A stretch of 31,258 bases of DNA from a bacterium (GCA_021782295.1 JAJXVC010000004.1:1-31258), one strand, 5' to 3'. Numbered from the stretch's first letter, positions 15,127-22,915 are shown. Made by a program: numbers and translations. The notes: generated by a model from the sequence alone, not told the origin.

Positions 15127-15471
15127 ATGGCTGTAAAGAAGAGCAAGGCTGCACCCAAACGTGCCGCCAAGAAAGCCGCCCCGAAAAAGGCGGCTCGTAA
15201 GGCGCCCGCCCGTAAAAAGGCGACGCGCAAAAAGGCCGCCCGCAAAGCAACGGCGCGCAAGAAAACCACCCGCCGCAAGGCAGCGAAGCGCCCGGCCCGC
15301 AAGACGGCAAAGCGCAAAACGGCAAAGCGTAAAACCGCAAAGCGCGCAACCGCGAAGCGCAAGACCACAAAACGCAAAACCGCGAAGCGCGCGACCCGCA
15401 AGGTAGCTCGCAAAGTGAGCAAACCGCGCGCACGGAAAGCGACAGCACGCCGGAAGAAGGCAGCAGCCTAG
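15127..15471 (+). CDS. Lys/Arg/Ala-rich histone H1-like DNA-binding protein
   Basis: 114 residues composed almost wholly of Lys, Arg, Ala, Thr and Pro, starting MAVKKSKAAPKRAAKKAAPKK. It has no hydrophobic core and should be a disordered, strongly basic nucleoid-associated protein, like the H1-like tails of Hc1, AlgP or similar bacterial histone-like proteins that bind and compact DNA. Residues about 59-92 are a near-perfect tandem of a five-residue unit (TAKRK/TAKRA). The start at 15127 is supported by the promoter 52 bases upstream; an in-frame extension to 14983 would cross that promoter. The gene ends at a strong terminator, so it is a single-gene unit, probably well expressed. Low-complexity composition means homology cannot be argued residue by residue. 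Confidence 0.8.
   Translation: MAVKKSKAAPKRAAKKAAPKKAARKAPARKKATRKKAARKATARKKTTRRKAAKRPARKTAKRKTAKRKTAKRATAKRKTTKRKTAKRATRKVARKVSKPRARKATARRKKAAA
15301..15402 (+). repeat. Internal ~15-bp tandem repeat coding for TAKRK units
   Basis: Within the histone-like gene, copies of roughly ACGGCAAAGCGCAAA recur about seven times with third-position changes, encoding TAKRK, TAKRA, TTKRK and similar units. The synonymous differences show that the protein repeat is kept while the DNA drifts. Copy number may vary between strains by slippage. Confidence 0.6.
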
Positions 15472-15495
15472 AACCGGCGTTTTTGTTTTCCGAGG

Positions 15496-15527
15496 AAACG
15501 AGCCGCCCCCCGCGGCTCGTTTTTTTT
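15496..15527 (+). terminator. Strong intrinsic terminator
   Basis: AAACGAGCCGC (15496-15506) pairs with GCGGCTCGTTT (15512-15522) around a five-C loop; the run of eight T is at 15520-15527. It lies 25 bases after the histone-like stop and 35 before the ABC ATPase start, so it insulates the two units. It is the only classical terminator I find in the window. Confidence 0.9.
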
Positions 15528-15561
15528 CAGCAGTACCGCGGCGAGGGCAGCCACAACGCGC

Positions 15562-16581
15562 ATGGCGAAGAGTGCCGAGATGCCGCTGATCGTCACGCGC
15601 GACCTCCGCAAAGTCTTCCGCAGCGCAAAGCGCTCTCCGGGTGCGCTCGGCGCGCTGCGCGGGCTCTTCTCGCCGGTCTACGAAGACCGCGTCGCCGTCG
15701 CCGGCGTCTCGATGGAGATCGAGCGCGGCGAACTCGTCGGCTACATCGGGCCCAACGGTGCCGGAAAATCGACGACGATTAAAATGCTGACCGGCATCCT
15801 GGTTCCCAGTGCCGGCGAGATCGAGGTCGCCGGTATCGTGCCCCACCGCAAGCGCCGCGAGAACGCGCGCAATATCGGCGTCGTCTTCGGACAGCGAACG
15901 CAGCTCTACTGGGATCTTCCGCTCGTCGATTCTTTCGAACTGCTGCGTGCAATCTACGGCATCCCGCTACAACGCTATCGACGCTCGCTCGATGCCTTCG
16001 TCGAACTGCTCGAGATGGGGGATTTTCTGCGGACGCCGGTTCGCCAGCTCTCGCTCGGCCAACGCATGCGCGGTGATTTCGCCGCGGCGATGCTGCACGA
16101 ACCGCCGATTCTCTATCTCGACGAACCGACGATCGGGCTCGACGTGGTGGCCAAAGAGGCGATCCGCACCTTCGTCGAGCGCATCAATCGCGAACAAGCG
16201 ACGACGGTCATCCTCACCACCCACGATCTCGCCGATGTCGAGCGCCTCTGTCGACGTATCGTTCTTATCGACCACGGACGAATTATTTTCGACGGCCCGA
16301 TCGAGCGAATCAAAGATGAATACGGGCGCGAACGAACGCTCGTGGTGCGATTTACCGAACAGACATCGGCGCCCGCGATTCCGGGTGCGCGCCTCGAAGG
16401 AAGCGACGGCATGACGGCGCGCTTTGTGTTCGACCGCGCCTCCCAACGCGCCGATCGACTGGTTCGCGAGGTCAGCGAACGGTATAGCGTCGAGGATATC
16501 GCCATCGAAGAGCCGGAGCTCGAAGGGATCATCCGGCACATCTACACGCAAGGCTATGCAGGGGAGGTACGCAGCGCATGA
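15562..16581 (+). CDS. ABC-2 exporter ATP-binding protein
   Basis: 339-residue ATPase of the NatA/daunorubicin-exporter type. Walker A GPNGAGKST at 63-71, a Q-loop near GVVFGQRTQL, signature LSLGQRMRGD (a variant of LSGGQ), Walker B ILYLDEPTIGLD, and switch His in TTHDLADVE. About 90 residues after the nucleotide domain form the regulatory C-terminal extension usual in this branch. It energises the two 264-residue permeases encoded downstream. ATG at 15580 is an alternative start five codons from the conserved beta strand. The stop overlaps the next gene (ATGA), which is not a permease but a gamma-carbonic-anhydrase-like protein. The substrate is unknown; lipids, antibiotics or polysaccharides are typical of the wider family. 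Confidence 0.92.
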   Translation: MAKSAEMPLIVTRDLRKVFRSAKRSPGALGALRGLFSPVYEDRVAVAGVSMEIERGELVGYIGPNGAGKSTTIKMLTGILVPSAGEIEVAGIVPHRKRRENARNIGVVFGQRTQLYWDLPLVDSFELLRAIYGIPLQRYRRSLDAFVELLEMGDFLRTPVRQLSLGQRMRGDFAAAMLHEPPILYLDEPTIGLDVVAKEAIRTFVERINREQATTVILTTHDLADVERLCRRIVLIDHGRIIFDGPIERIKDEYGRERTLVVRFTEQTSAPAIPGARLEGSDGMTARFVFDRASQRADRLVREVSERYSVEDIAIEEPELEGIIRHIYTQGYAGEVRSA

Positions 16582-17336
16582 TTTTCAGCAGCGGCGGAGG
16601 GAAACCGAAGGTTCATTCCAGCGCCTATGTGGCGCCGAGCGCCGTCCTCTCCGGCGAGGTCATCGTCGGTCCAGACTGCGCGATTTTGCACGGAGCGGTC
16701 TTGACCGCCGAGGGTGCGCCGTTGGAGATCGGCGCGCGCACCGTCATCATGGAGAATGCGGTCGTGAAAAGCAGCGGTGGAAAAGCGCTGCAATTCCCGA
16801 CGCAGATCGGGAAAGATTGCATCGTCGGCCCCGGTGCCTATGTCGTCGGCGCCCGAATCGACGACGGATGCTTTATCGCTTCCGGCGCGCGGGTCTTTAA
16901 CGGAGCGCATATGGAGACCGGAAGCGGCGTCGCGCTCGGAGGCATCGTGCACGTGAATGCGCGGCTCGCGCGCGGTGCGAGCGTGCCGATGCAGCATATC
17001 GCAGCGGGCAACCCGGCGGCGATCTTCGGACCGGAGAAGGCCGCCGAGCTCGAGGAACGGCTCAACTTCTTCGAGACGGTCTTTAATATCGAAGCCGGCT
17101 CGGCCGCGCGCGCGAAAGCCGCGGCCGCTTACTCGCGCTTCCTGCGCGCATTCCACGCCACCGATGCGCGTATCGACAGCGAACGCAGCACCAAACCGGT
17201 CGCGCGCCGGGCCGGCGAGGAGCCGCCGCCGAAGCAGGTCGCCGATGTCGGCGGCGTCGTCGACGCGATGATGCTCGAGCTCCAAGAGATGGAGCAACGT
17301 CGAAAGGAAGCGACAAAAAAACGCCCACCCGCGTGA
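16578..17336 (+). CDS. Gamma-carbonic-anhydrase-like left-handed beta-helix protein without zinc ligands
   Basis: 252 residues. Residues 12-150 show the hexapeptide-repeat rhythm of a left-handed beta-helix (for example VHSSAYVAPSAVLSGEVIVG, IGKDCIVGPGAYVVGARI) and the closing AAGNPAAIFG typical of gamma-carbonic anhydrase/YrdA proteins. Where that family has its three zinc histidines this protein has K64, P85 and V90, so hydration of CO2 is unlikely and a structural or binding role is more probable. Residues 155-252 add a charged helical tail not found in YrdA. The gene is locked into the ABC operon by ATGA upstream and GTGA downstream, suggesting its product works with, or is made in step with, the transporter. 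That functional link is inference. Confidence 0.82.
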   Translation: MIFSSGGGKPKVHSSAYVAPSAVLSGEVIVGPDCAILHGAVLTAEGAPLEIGARTVIMENAVVKSSGGKALQFPTQIGKDCIVGPGAYVVGARIDDGCFIASGARVFNGAHMETGSGVALGGIVHVNARLARGASVPMQHIAAGNPAAIFGPEKAAELEERLNFFETVFNIEAGSAARAKAAAAYSRFLRAFHATDARIDSERSTKPVARRAGEEPPPKQVADVGGVVDAMMLELQEMEQRRKEATKKRPPA

Positions 17337-18127
17337 CCGCATTCGCACCCTATATCGAGTACGCGCGCAAGGCGTTCGCGCGCGAAGCGACCTATCGCAT
17401 CGAGTTGCTCGCTGAAATCGGCTCGGTGGTGCTGCGCGTCTACCTCTTGCGTTCGCTCTGGACCGCGCTCTACGCGCACAACATGGCGCCGATGGGGCTG
17501 CCGCTCCATGCGATGATTACCTACGCAACGGTCGCGATGTTGATGTCGCTGGTGCTTGAGGTCGACGGAACGCGCGTGATTCGCGAAAAATTACGCGAAG
17601 GCGGTATCGCGCTCGACCTCATGAAACCGATCGTCGTTCCCTTTGCCTATTTTAGCGACGGCCTCGGCCAAACAATGGTCCATGCTCTGGCGATTCTCCC
17701 ATCGCTGCTCTTCTCGTTGCTCCTGGTTCATATCGATGTGCCGTCGGCAGCGACGCTCGCGGCCTTTTTGCTCTCGTTTGCGCTCGGTTACGGTGTGAAC
17801 TTCTTCGTGAACTTCCTCATGAACGGGGTTGCCTTCTGGACGCTCGAGACATTCGGGCTCCAATTGATCGTGCGTTGGATCTCCGATCTTCTCAGTGGGC
17901 AAATTCTGCCGCTCGCGTTCTTCCCCGGGTGGTTCGGACGCGCGGTCTTCGCGCTGCCGTTCGCCGCGATCTACTCCACGCCGCTGCTCATCTACATCGG
18001 CATCATCCCACCCCGGCAGTGGGCGACTGCACTGGTCGTTCAAGCAGCATGGCTCGTGGCGACCGCCAGTGCCTCGTTTCTTCTCTGGCGCGCCGCGGCC
18101 CGGCACGTCGTCGTGCAGGGAGGCTAA
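17333..18127 (+). CDS. ABC-2 family transporter permease (first of a pair)
   Basis: 264 residues with about six membrane helices (near 50-75, 105-130, 135-160, 175-200, 205-230, 235-258) and a long N-terminal amphipathic part (YARKAFAREATYRIELLAEI). The layout, the segment VIREKLREGGIALDLMKPI between helices, and the pairing with another permease of the same length point to the ABC2_membrane_6 (formerly DUF990) family, which occurs as one ATPase plus two permeases. GTG at 17333 overlaps the stop of the beta-helix gene. The two permeases should form a heterodimer in the inner membrane. The exported substrate is not evident. Confidence 0.85.
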   Translation: MTAFAPYIEYARKAFAREATYRIELLAEIGSVVLRVYLLRSLWTALYAHNMAPMGLPLHAMITYATVAMLMSLVLEVDGTRVIREKLREGGIALDLMKPIVVPFAYFSDGLGQTMVHALAILPSLLFSLLLVHIDVPSAATLAAFLLSFALGYGVNFFVNFLMNGVAFWTLETFGLQLIVRWISDLLSGQILPLAFFPGWFGRAVFALPFAAIYSTPLLIYIGIIPPRQWATALVVQAAWLVATASASFLLWRAAARHVVVQGG

Positions 18128-18132
18128 CGCGG

Positions 18133-18927
18133 ATGCTCGCCGCCTACTTGCAGTATTGGAAAATCAATCTCCTCACGATGGTTGAATACCGCACCGATTT
18201 TTTTATGTGGCTCGGTTTCACGATCGTCTACCACGGAACCGCGCTCGCCGCCCTTGCGGTAACCATGATGCGCTTCCCATCGATGAACGGTTGGAACCTC
18301 CGCGAAATGTTCTTTCTCTACGCGCTCTGGATGACGGCGCACGAACTTCATAACGCACTTTTCTACAACGTCGTCTACGTTCCCGAATATATTCGCGAGG
18401 GCCGCTTCGACCGGTTCTTCGTGCGCCCGTTCGATACGCTCTTTCAAGTCCTCACCGTTCCCTCGCGCACCTTTCCCGACGGTTTCATCCTCGGCTGCGT
18501 GACGCTGGCGATTGCAACCGCCGTGGCGGGAATACACGTCACCGCGCTGACGATATTGGTGATGGCCGCCGTCGTTTGCGGCGGCGCCGGTATCGATCTC
18601 GGCATCTCGCTCTTCGTCGCATCGCTCTCATTCTGGCTGATTCGCGTCGACACGTTGCGCTGGGCGGTCATGTCGTTAGAGCAAGATTTTACGCGCTACC
18701 CGATCAGCATCTACACACGCGCGGTGCGCGTCGTGCTTGCCTACGTCTTGCCGTTTGCATTCATGAACTATTTTCCGGCGAGCTATCTCCTCGGAAAGCA
18801 CGATACGGCGTTCGGACTCTCTCCCGAAGTCGGGCTCCTTACGCCGCTGATCGGCCTGCTCTGGAGCGGTATCTCCTATGTTTTCTGGAGAATCGGACTC
18901 AACCGCTACCAGGGAACCGGCTCTTAG
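18133..18927 (+). CDS. ABC-2 family transporter permease (second of a pair)
   Basis: Also 264 residues, with about six helices. The family feature EYIREGRFDRFFVRPFDTLF is the counterpart of REKLREGGIALDLMKP in the first permease, suggesting an old duplication. The start at 18133 has GGGAGG about nine bases upstream, overlapping the end of the preceding gene; a longer reading from 17875 lies inside that gene and is rejected. It ends with a TAG that overlaps the stop of the convergent cyclophilin gene (TTAG at 18924-18927), leaving no room for a separate terminator. It completes the ATPase-permease-permease exporter. Confidence 0.85.
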   Translation: MLAAYLQYWKINLLTMVEYRTDFFMWLGFTIVYHGTALAALAVTMMRFPSMNGWNLREMFFLYALWMTAHELHNALFYNVVYVPEYIREGRFDRFFVRPFDTLFQVLTVPSRTFPDGFILGCVTLAIATAVAGIHVTALTILVMAAVVCGGAGIDLGISLFVASLSFWLIRVDTLRWAVMSLEQDFTRYPISIYTRAVRVVLAYVLPFAFMNYFPASYLLGKHDTAFGLSPEVGLLTPLIGLLWSGISYVFWRIGLNRYQGTGS

Positions 18928-19412
18928 GCGGCGCGCGGTTGCATCGTGACGCGCGTCATCACGTCACCGCGGCGAATGGCGTCGAGCGTCTCGAAACCTT
19001 CGATCAACTGCCCGAAGACGGTATACTGCCCGTCGAGAAAGCGCGCATCATCCAAGCAGATGTAGAATTGCGAGCCGGCGGAATCGGGATGCGAGGAGCG
19101 TGCCATCGCCAGCGTCCCGCGCATGTGCGGGAGCGTACTGAACTCCGCCTTGAGGCGATAGCCCGGGCCGCCGGTTCCGTCGCCGTCCGGACAGCCGCCT
19201 TGAATGACGAATCCCGGTTCGACGCGATGAAAATTCAGGCCGTCGTAAAATCCCGCTTGCACGAGTTTGACGAATGCCGCCGCGTGATTCGGCGCGGCCT
19301 CCGAGTTGAGCGAGAGCAGCATATCGCCCTTCGGCGTTTCGATTCGAACGACGTGCGTGCGTGCCGTTTCTACGAGCGCATCGCGCTCCTCCGGCTGCGG
19401 TGGTGTGGCCAT
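18924..19412 (-). CDS. Cyclophilin-type peptidyl-prolyl isomerase
   Basis: Catalyses cis-trans isomerisation of Xaa-Pro bonds. The 162 residues from the ATG at 19412 contain the cyclophilin core: ETPKGDMLLSLNSEAAPNHA, FYDGLNFHRVEPGFVIQGG with the active-site-type Arg, GPGYRLKAEF, RGTLAMARS and SAGSQFYICL. No signal peptide, so probably cytosolic. A G-run (GGGGGG) seven bases before the ATG is a plausible ribosome site, which argues for independent translation. However, the frame is open upstream and encodes a GIY-YIG domain, so it may also be the second half of a fusion (see the next entry). Convergent with the ABC permease; the stops overlap. Confidence 0.88.
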   Translation of the reverse strand: MATPPQPEERDALVETARTHVVRIETPKGDMLLSLNSEAAPNHAAAFVKLVQAGFYDGLNFHRVEPGFVIQGGCPDGDGTGGPGYRLKAEFSTLPHMRGTLAMARSSHPDSAGSQFYICLDDARFLDGQYTVFGQLIEGFETLDAIRRGDVMTRVTMQPRAA

Positions 19413-19742
19413 CGATTTTCCCCCCTGGACGGCGCGTGGAACGAACGGCGATTCGATGACCCGATACCCAAAGGCCTCCGCCTCGGCCAGCATGGCGAGC
19501 TTTTCTTGCCGGGAAAGGCGCTTGAAGCGGGCCTCGGTCGAGCGCGCACTCGTCGCGGAATCGGTCCGCCACCAAGCATGCAAGCGAATCGGGAGCGCCC
19601 GGCGCGTCGCCTTGGCGGCGCGGCCGCGGAGATGGGCGCGCACTCTGCTCGCGAGATCGTTGCTCCAACCGGTATAGAGCGCACCATTGGCGCACTCCAG
19701 CACGTAGACGACGGGGGTTCCGCGCTGCGGGATTTGTCGCAG
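18924..19742 (-). CDS. GIY-YIG (YhbQ/UPF0213-like) domain continuing in frame into cyclophilin
   Basis: Upstream of the cyclophilin and in the same open frame, about 95 residues match the YhbQ-type GIY-YIG domain: VVYVLECANGALYTGW (the GIY...YIG pair), SNDLASRVRAH with the usual Arg, ARFKRLSRQEKLAM with the family's Lys-rich helix, then GYRV. No stop separates it from the cyclophilin. The start is unclear: GTG at 19703 would cut off the GIY tyrosine, GTG at 19805 lies antisense to the peptidase gene, and CTG at 19742 fits the domain edge but is rare; 19742 is used here for that reason. Either one 270-residue fusion or two products with an internal start is possible. Both domains are recognised with good confidence; the gene model is not settled. 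Confidence 0.6.
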   Translation of the reverse strand: MRQIPQRGTPVVYVLECANGALYTGWSNDLASRVRAHLRGRAAKATRRALPIRLHAWWRTDSATSARSTEARFKRLSRQEKLAMLAEAEAFGYRVIESPFVPRAVQGGKSMATPPQPEERDALVETARTHVVRIETPKGDMLLSLNSEAAPNHAAAFVKLVQAGFYDGLNFHRVEPGFVIQGGCPDGDGTGGPGYRLKAEFSTLPHMRGTLAMARSSHPDSAGSQFYICLDDARFLDGQYTVFGQLIEGFETLDAIRRGDVMTRVTMQPRAA

Positions 19743-19761
19743 CGAGGTGCAAGTCTGTAGG

Positions 19762-21096
19762 ATGCTTGTACGTTCGATCGCCTTTGCCGCCGCCGTTGCC
19801 CTCACGGCGACCGCCGCCTCGGCCCCCTCCGCACGCCCCGATCCACGCATTCTCGCTATGGTGCGCGCCGTTTCAGCGAGCCACCTGCGCGCGATCGACG
19901 AGAAGCTCGTCGGTTTCCGCACACGCAACGATTTTTCGGAGATTCATTCGACGAAAACGCAGGGCGTTTTTGCGGCGCGCGATTGGATCGTCGCGCAGTT
20001 TCGAAAGATTGCGGCGACAACCGGCGGGCGGATGACGGTACGTCTCGATACCTACGTGCAGCCGAAACTCAAATATACGCCGCGCGCGGTTACGGAATCG
20101 AGCGTGATCGCGACCTTGCGCGGCAGCGAGCCGGGCCGCATCTACGTGATGTCGAGCCATTACGACGATTGTAATGGGAACTGCACCGACGGACTCGGCG
20201 TCGCCCCCGGTGCCGACGACAATGGGTCGGGAACCTCGGCGGTGCTCGAAGCTGCGCGCGTGATGGCCGCAACGCATTTCCGCGGCACGATTATCTTCGC
20301 GTGTTTCGACGGCGAAGAGCTCGGGCTGTGGGGCTCCAACCACTTTGCGAAAGAGATGGCGGCGAAGCACGCACCGATCCTCGCCGATCTCAATAACGAT
20401 ATCGTCGGAAATTCCAAAACGCATACGGGGCGCAGCGTTTTTCATACGCTCCGCATTTTCAGCGAAGCGCTTCCGCTCGGTGCGAAGCGCAAGCTCGTCA
20501 ATTTGCTCGGAACCGAGAACGATTCGCCATCGCGCGAGCTCGCACGCTTTATCGTCTCAACCGACAAACTCTATCTCCCGCACCTGCACATCCAGGAAAT
20601 TTTCCGCGCCGACCGTTTTCTGCGCGGCGGCGATCAGGAATCGTTTCAGGGCGTCGGCTATCCGGCGATTCGCTTCACTGAGGCCAGTGAAGTCTTCGAA
20701 CACCAGCATCAAAACGTTCGCGTGCAAAACGGCATCCAGTACGGCGATCTGCCGCAATATATCGATCCGCAGTACCTCGCACAGTCGACGCGCGCCAACG
20801 TTGCGGCACTCGCAACGCTCGCGCTAGGCCCCGCCGCACCGACGCACGTCCACATCGTCCTCGCACATCTCGGCTACACGACGACGCTCCGGTGGCGCCG
20901 CTCGGCGGATGCCGCCGGCTACGAAGTACTCTGGCGCAAGACCGATGCCGCGACCTGGCAGCATGTACGCGCGGTCGGCAACGTGACGACCGTCACGCTT
21001 CCCATCAGCTACGACGACGATCTCTTCGCGGTCCGTAGCGTCGACGCCGGCGGCCTCCGCAGCGTCGGCGTCTTTCCGACCCCCGTCCGTAAATAG
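19762..21096 (+). CDS. Secreted M28-family zinc aminopeptidase
   Basis: 444 residues. The signal peptide MLVRSIAFAAAVALTATAASA is followed by the M28 domain with the two-zinc set: H133 in SSHYDD, D152 in GADDNGSGT, E185/E186 in FDGEELGLWG, D213 in NNDIVGN, and a final His in FEHQHQN near 314-316. It should release N-terminal residues from peptides outside the cytoplasm. Residues about 350-444 look like an added fibronectin-III-type module (TTLRWRRSADAAGYEVLWRK). A GTG at 19747 would add five residues; 19762 gives the better signal peptide. It is divergent from the GIY-YIG/cyclophilin reading with almost no spacer, and followed by a repeat-rich gap. Confidence 0.88.
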   Translation: MLVRSIAFAAAVALTATAASAPSARPDPRILAMVRAVSASHLRAIDEKLVGFRTRNDFSEIHSTKTQGVFAARDWIVAQFRKIAATTGGRMTVRLDTYVQPKLKYTPRAVTESSVIATLRGSEPGRIYVMSSHYDDCNGNCTDGLGVAPGADDNGSGTSAVLEAARVMAATHFRGTIIFACFDGEELGLWGSNHFAKEMAAKHAPILADLNNDIVGNSKTHTGRSVFHTLRIFSEALPLGAKRKLVNLLGTENDSPSRELARFIVSTDKLYLPHLHIQEIFRADRFLRGGDQESFQGVGYPAIRFTEASEVFEHQHQNVRVQNGIQYGDLPQYIDPQYLAQSTRANVAALATLALGPAAPTHVHIVLAHLGYTTTLRWRRSADAAGYEVLWRKTDAATWQHVRAVGNVTTVTLPISYDDDLFAVRSVDAGGLRSVGVFPTPVRK

Positions 21097-21504
21097 GGCA
21101 GCACTCCGCCATCCGCGCGTAGCCGCTGTCATCCCGAGTAGGCTGCGCAACATCTTTGTCATCCCGAGTAGCCGCGCAACCTCTTTGTCATCCCGAGTAG
21201 GCTGCGAAGCAGCCGTATCGAGGGATCGCAACTACTCGGTGTGACAACGCAGCGCGACGGCGCCGACGGTGCACCCGACGAGCGCTTTAGCGAGCGGCGA
21301 GGACCCTGACATTGCTTGTCCGAGCCGCGAGCGTCTAGCGAGGAGCGGTGCGCCGAGGCGCCCAAAGCGCGGCGCGCGGCGCGCGCCTCGATACGATCGC
21401 AGAGCCTGTCCTGAGCGAGCGAAGCGAGTCGAAGGGGCGATCTACTCGGCGTGACAACGCAGCGCGACAAGCACGTGAGAGCGCAGCGCGACGGCGCGGT
21501 GCGC
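21097..21504. repeat. Gene-free interval rich in short direct and inverted repeats
   Basis: 408 bases with no convincing coding frame. TGTCATCCCGAGTAG occurs three times (21127, 21157, 21186), spaced 29-30 bases. Imperfect inverse copies (CTACTCGG[T/C]GTGACA) are at 21232 and 21442, and those two sit in a 27-base direct repeat (21232-21258 and 21442-21468) with one mismatch. Between them 21405-21437 reads as a purine-rich GAGCGAGCGAAGCGAG motif. The pattern resembles dispersed intergenic repeats (REP-like) that often sit between convergent genes, as here between the peptidase and hemL. Confidence 0.75.
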
Positions 21505-22791
21505 TTACGCCGTGAAAACCTCGTCGAGCGATTCCCCGATCGCAACGAGCGTGGCATCAACATCCCCTTCGGCATGCGCAACCGAGAGAAACATCACCTC
21601 GTTTTGCGAGGGCGGCAAGAGTATCCCGCGCGCGAGCATCGCGTCGTAATACCGACGATAGAGCGCTTTGTCGGCGCGACGCGCATCGTCGTAATTGCGA
21701 TTCGGTTCTCCGGCACGAAATTTGAAATCGACGATCGACGCATGCTGAACGACGGCGTACGGAAGCCCGCGATCGGCGAAAAGCGCGCGAATGCCCGATG
21801 CGAGCCGCTCTGCGAGCTGCTCCATCTGCGAATAATACTCCGGATGCGATTCCAGAAGGTCGAGAACGCGATGCGCCATACCGACTGAGACGGGGTTGCC
21901 GGCATGCGTTCCGCCGGTGAAGACGCGCCCGGCAGGGGCAAGCTCCTCCATCACCTCGGCGCGGCCGCCGAACGCGGCGATCGGTGCGCCGCCGCCGAGA
22001 ATCTTTCCGACGGTCACCAGATCGGGAGTGATGCCGACGAGCGCGGTGGCGCCATGCAAGCCCAACCGCAACCAGGTAATCACCTCGTCAAAGATCAGCA
22101 GTGCACCGAGCCGGTCGGCGCGCTCGCGTAGCCCGGCGAGAAACCCCGGAACCGGCGTAACGTAACCCATATTCCCGACGATCGGCTCGACGAGAATCGC
22201 CGCGATATCTTTTTCTCGTCCGCGCATCTTTGCATCGAGATCGTCGAGATCGTTATAGCGGGCAACGATGACGTCTTGCGTGACTCCGTGTGGAATGCCG
22301 CTGCGCGAAGCATCGTCGGTGTGCGCCGAAGCGCCGGCATCGAAGAGCGCGAGATCGGAGTGGCCGTGATAGTTTCCGGCAAACTTCACGATCGTCGAAC
22401 GACGCGTCGACGCGCGCGCGACACGCACGACGCCCATCACCGCTTCGGTTCCGGTCGACGTGAAGCGCATCCGCTCCATCGCCGGGAGATAGCTGCGAAT
22501 ACGCTCCGCGAGCCGTATCTCTTCCGGGTGCGTCGTTCCCCAAATCCATCCGGCAGCGGCGAGTGCATCGAGACCGGTGACGAGCCCGGGATGCGAATGC
22601 CCGAAGAGCAACGGCCCGTAGCCCATGATGTAATCGATGTAGCGTCGCCCATGTTCGTCATAGGCGTACGCCCCGCTCGCACTCGCCTGCACGAACATCG
22701 GGGCGCCGATGGAATGACCGCTTCTCACCGGCGAATCACATCCGCCGGCAAGGACTGCGCGCGCGCGCTCGCTTGTATCTCTCGTCTGCAC
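21505..22791 (-). CDS. hemL: Glutamate-1-semialdehyde 2,1-aminomutase-like PLP enzyme
   Basis: Class III PLP aminotransferase fold, 428 residues from GTG 22791, colinear with HemL: AGGCDSPVRSG at the N-terminus, YIDYIMGYGPLLFGHSHP, the phosphate-binding GTEAVMG near 114, YHGHSD, IFDEVIT near 233-238, and the PLP lysine K263 in TVGKILGGGAP. The canonical reaction makes 5-aminolevulinate for haem. Several usual residues differ (TSTGTEAV for NSGTEAT, TWLRLGLHG for TGFR), so a paralogue acting on another amino substrate is possible. Start choice is by alignment; an upstream in-frame GTG at 22842 is the alternative and neither has a good ribosome site. It is divergent from the Mrp gene and ends in the repeat-rich interval. 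Confidence 0.75.
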   Translation of the reverse strand: MQTRDTSERARAVLAGGCDSPVRSGHSIGAPMFVQASASGAYAYDEHGRRYIDYIMGYGPLLFGHSHPGLVTGLDALAAAGWIWGTTHPEEIRLAERIRSYLPAMERMRFTSTGTEAVMGVVRVARASTRRSTIVKFAGNYHGHSDLALFDAGASAHTDDASRSGIPHGVTQDVIVARYNDLDDLDAKMRGREKDIAAILVEPIVGNMGYVTPVPGFLAGLRERADRLGALLIFDEVITWLRLGLHGATALVGITPDLVTVGKILGGGAPIAAFGGRAEVMEELAPAGRVFTGGTHAGNPVSVGMAHRVLDLLESHPEYYSQMEQLAERLASGIRALFADRGLPYAVVQHASIVDFKFRAGEPNRNYDDARRADKALYRRYYDAMLARGILLPPSQNEVMFLSVAHAEGDVDATLVAIGESLDEVFTA

Positions 22792-22915
22792 GAGGAGCGT
22801 GGCTTCAGGCCCGGCCTCTCCGCACCCTGCGCAGGAGCCCACCTGCGAGCGCGGGCGGGCGGCGCACCCTTAGGTCGGAGAGGATTGCGCCGATTCGCGC
22901 TTTACTAGTGAACGT

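Noticed and set aside
14910..15846. Open frames antisense to the histone-like gene with repetitive hydrophobic translation
   Set aside because: They arise because Lys/Arg/Ala codons read as Leu/Phe/Ala-rich on the other strand; no ribosome site, and they cross the terminator.
21127..21200. CRISPR array
   Set aside because: Only three 15-base units with near-identical spacers, no long repeat and no cas genes.
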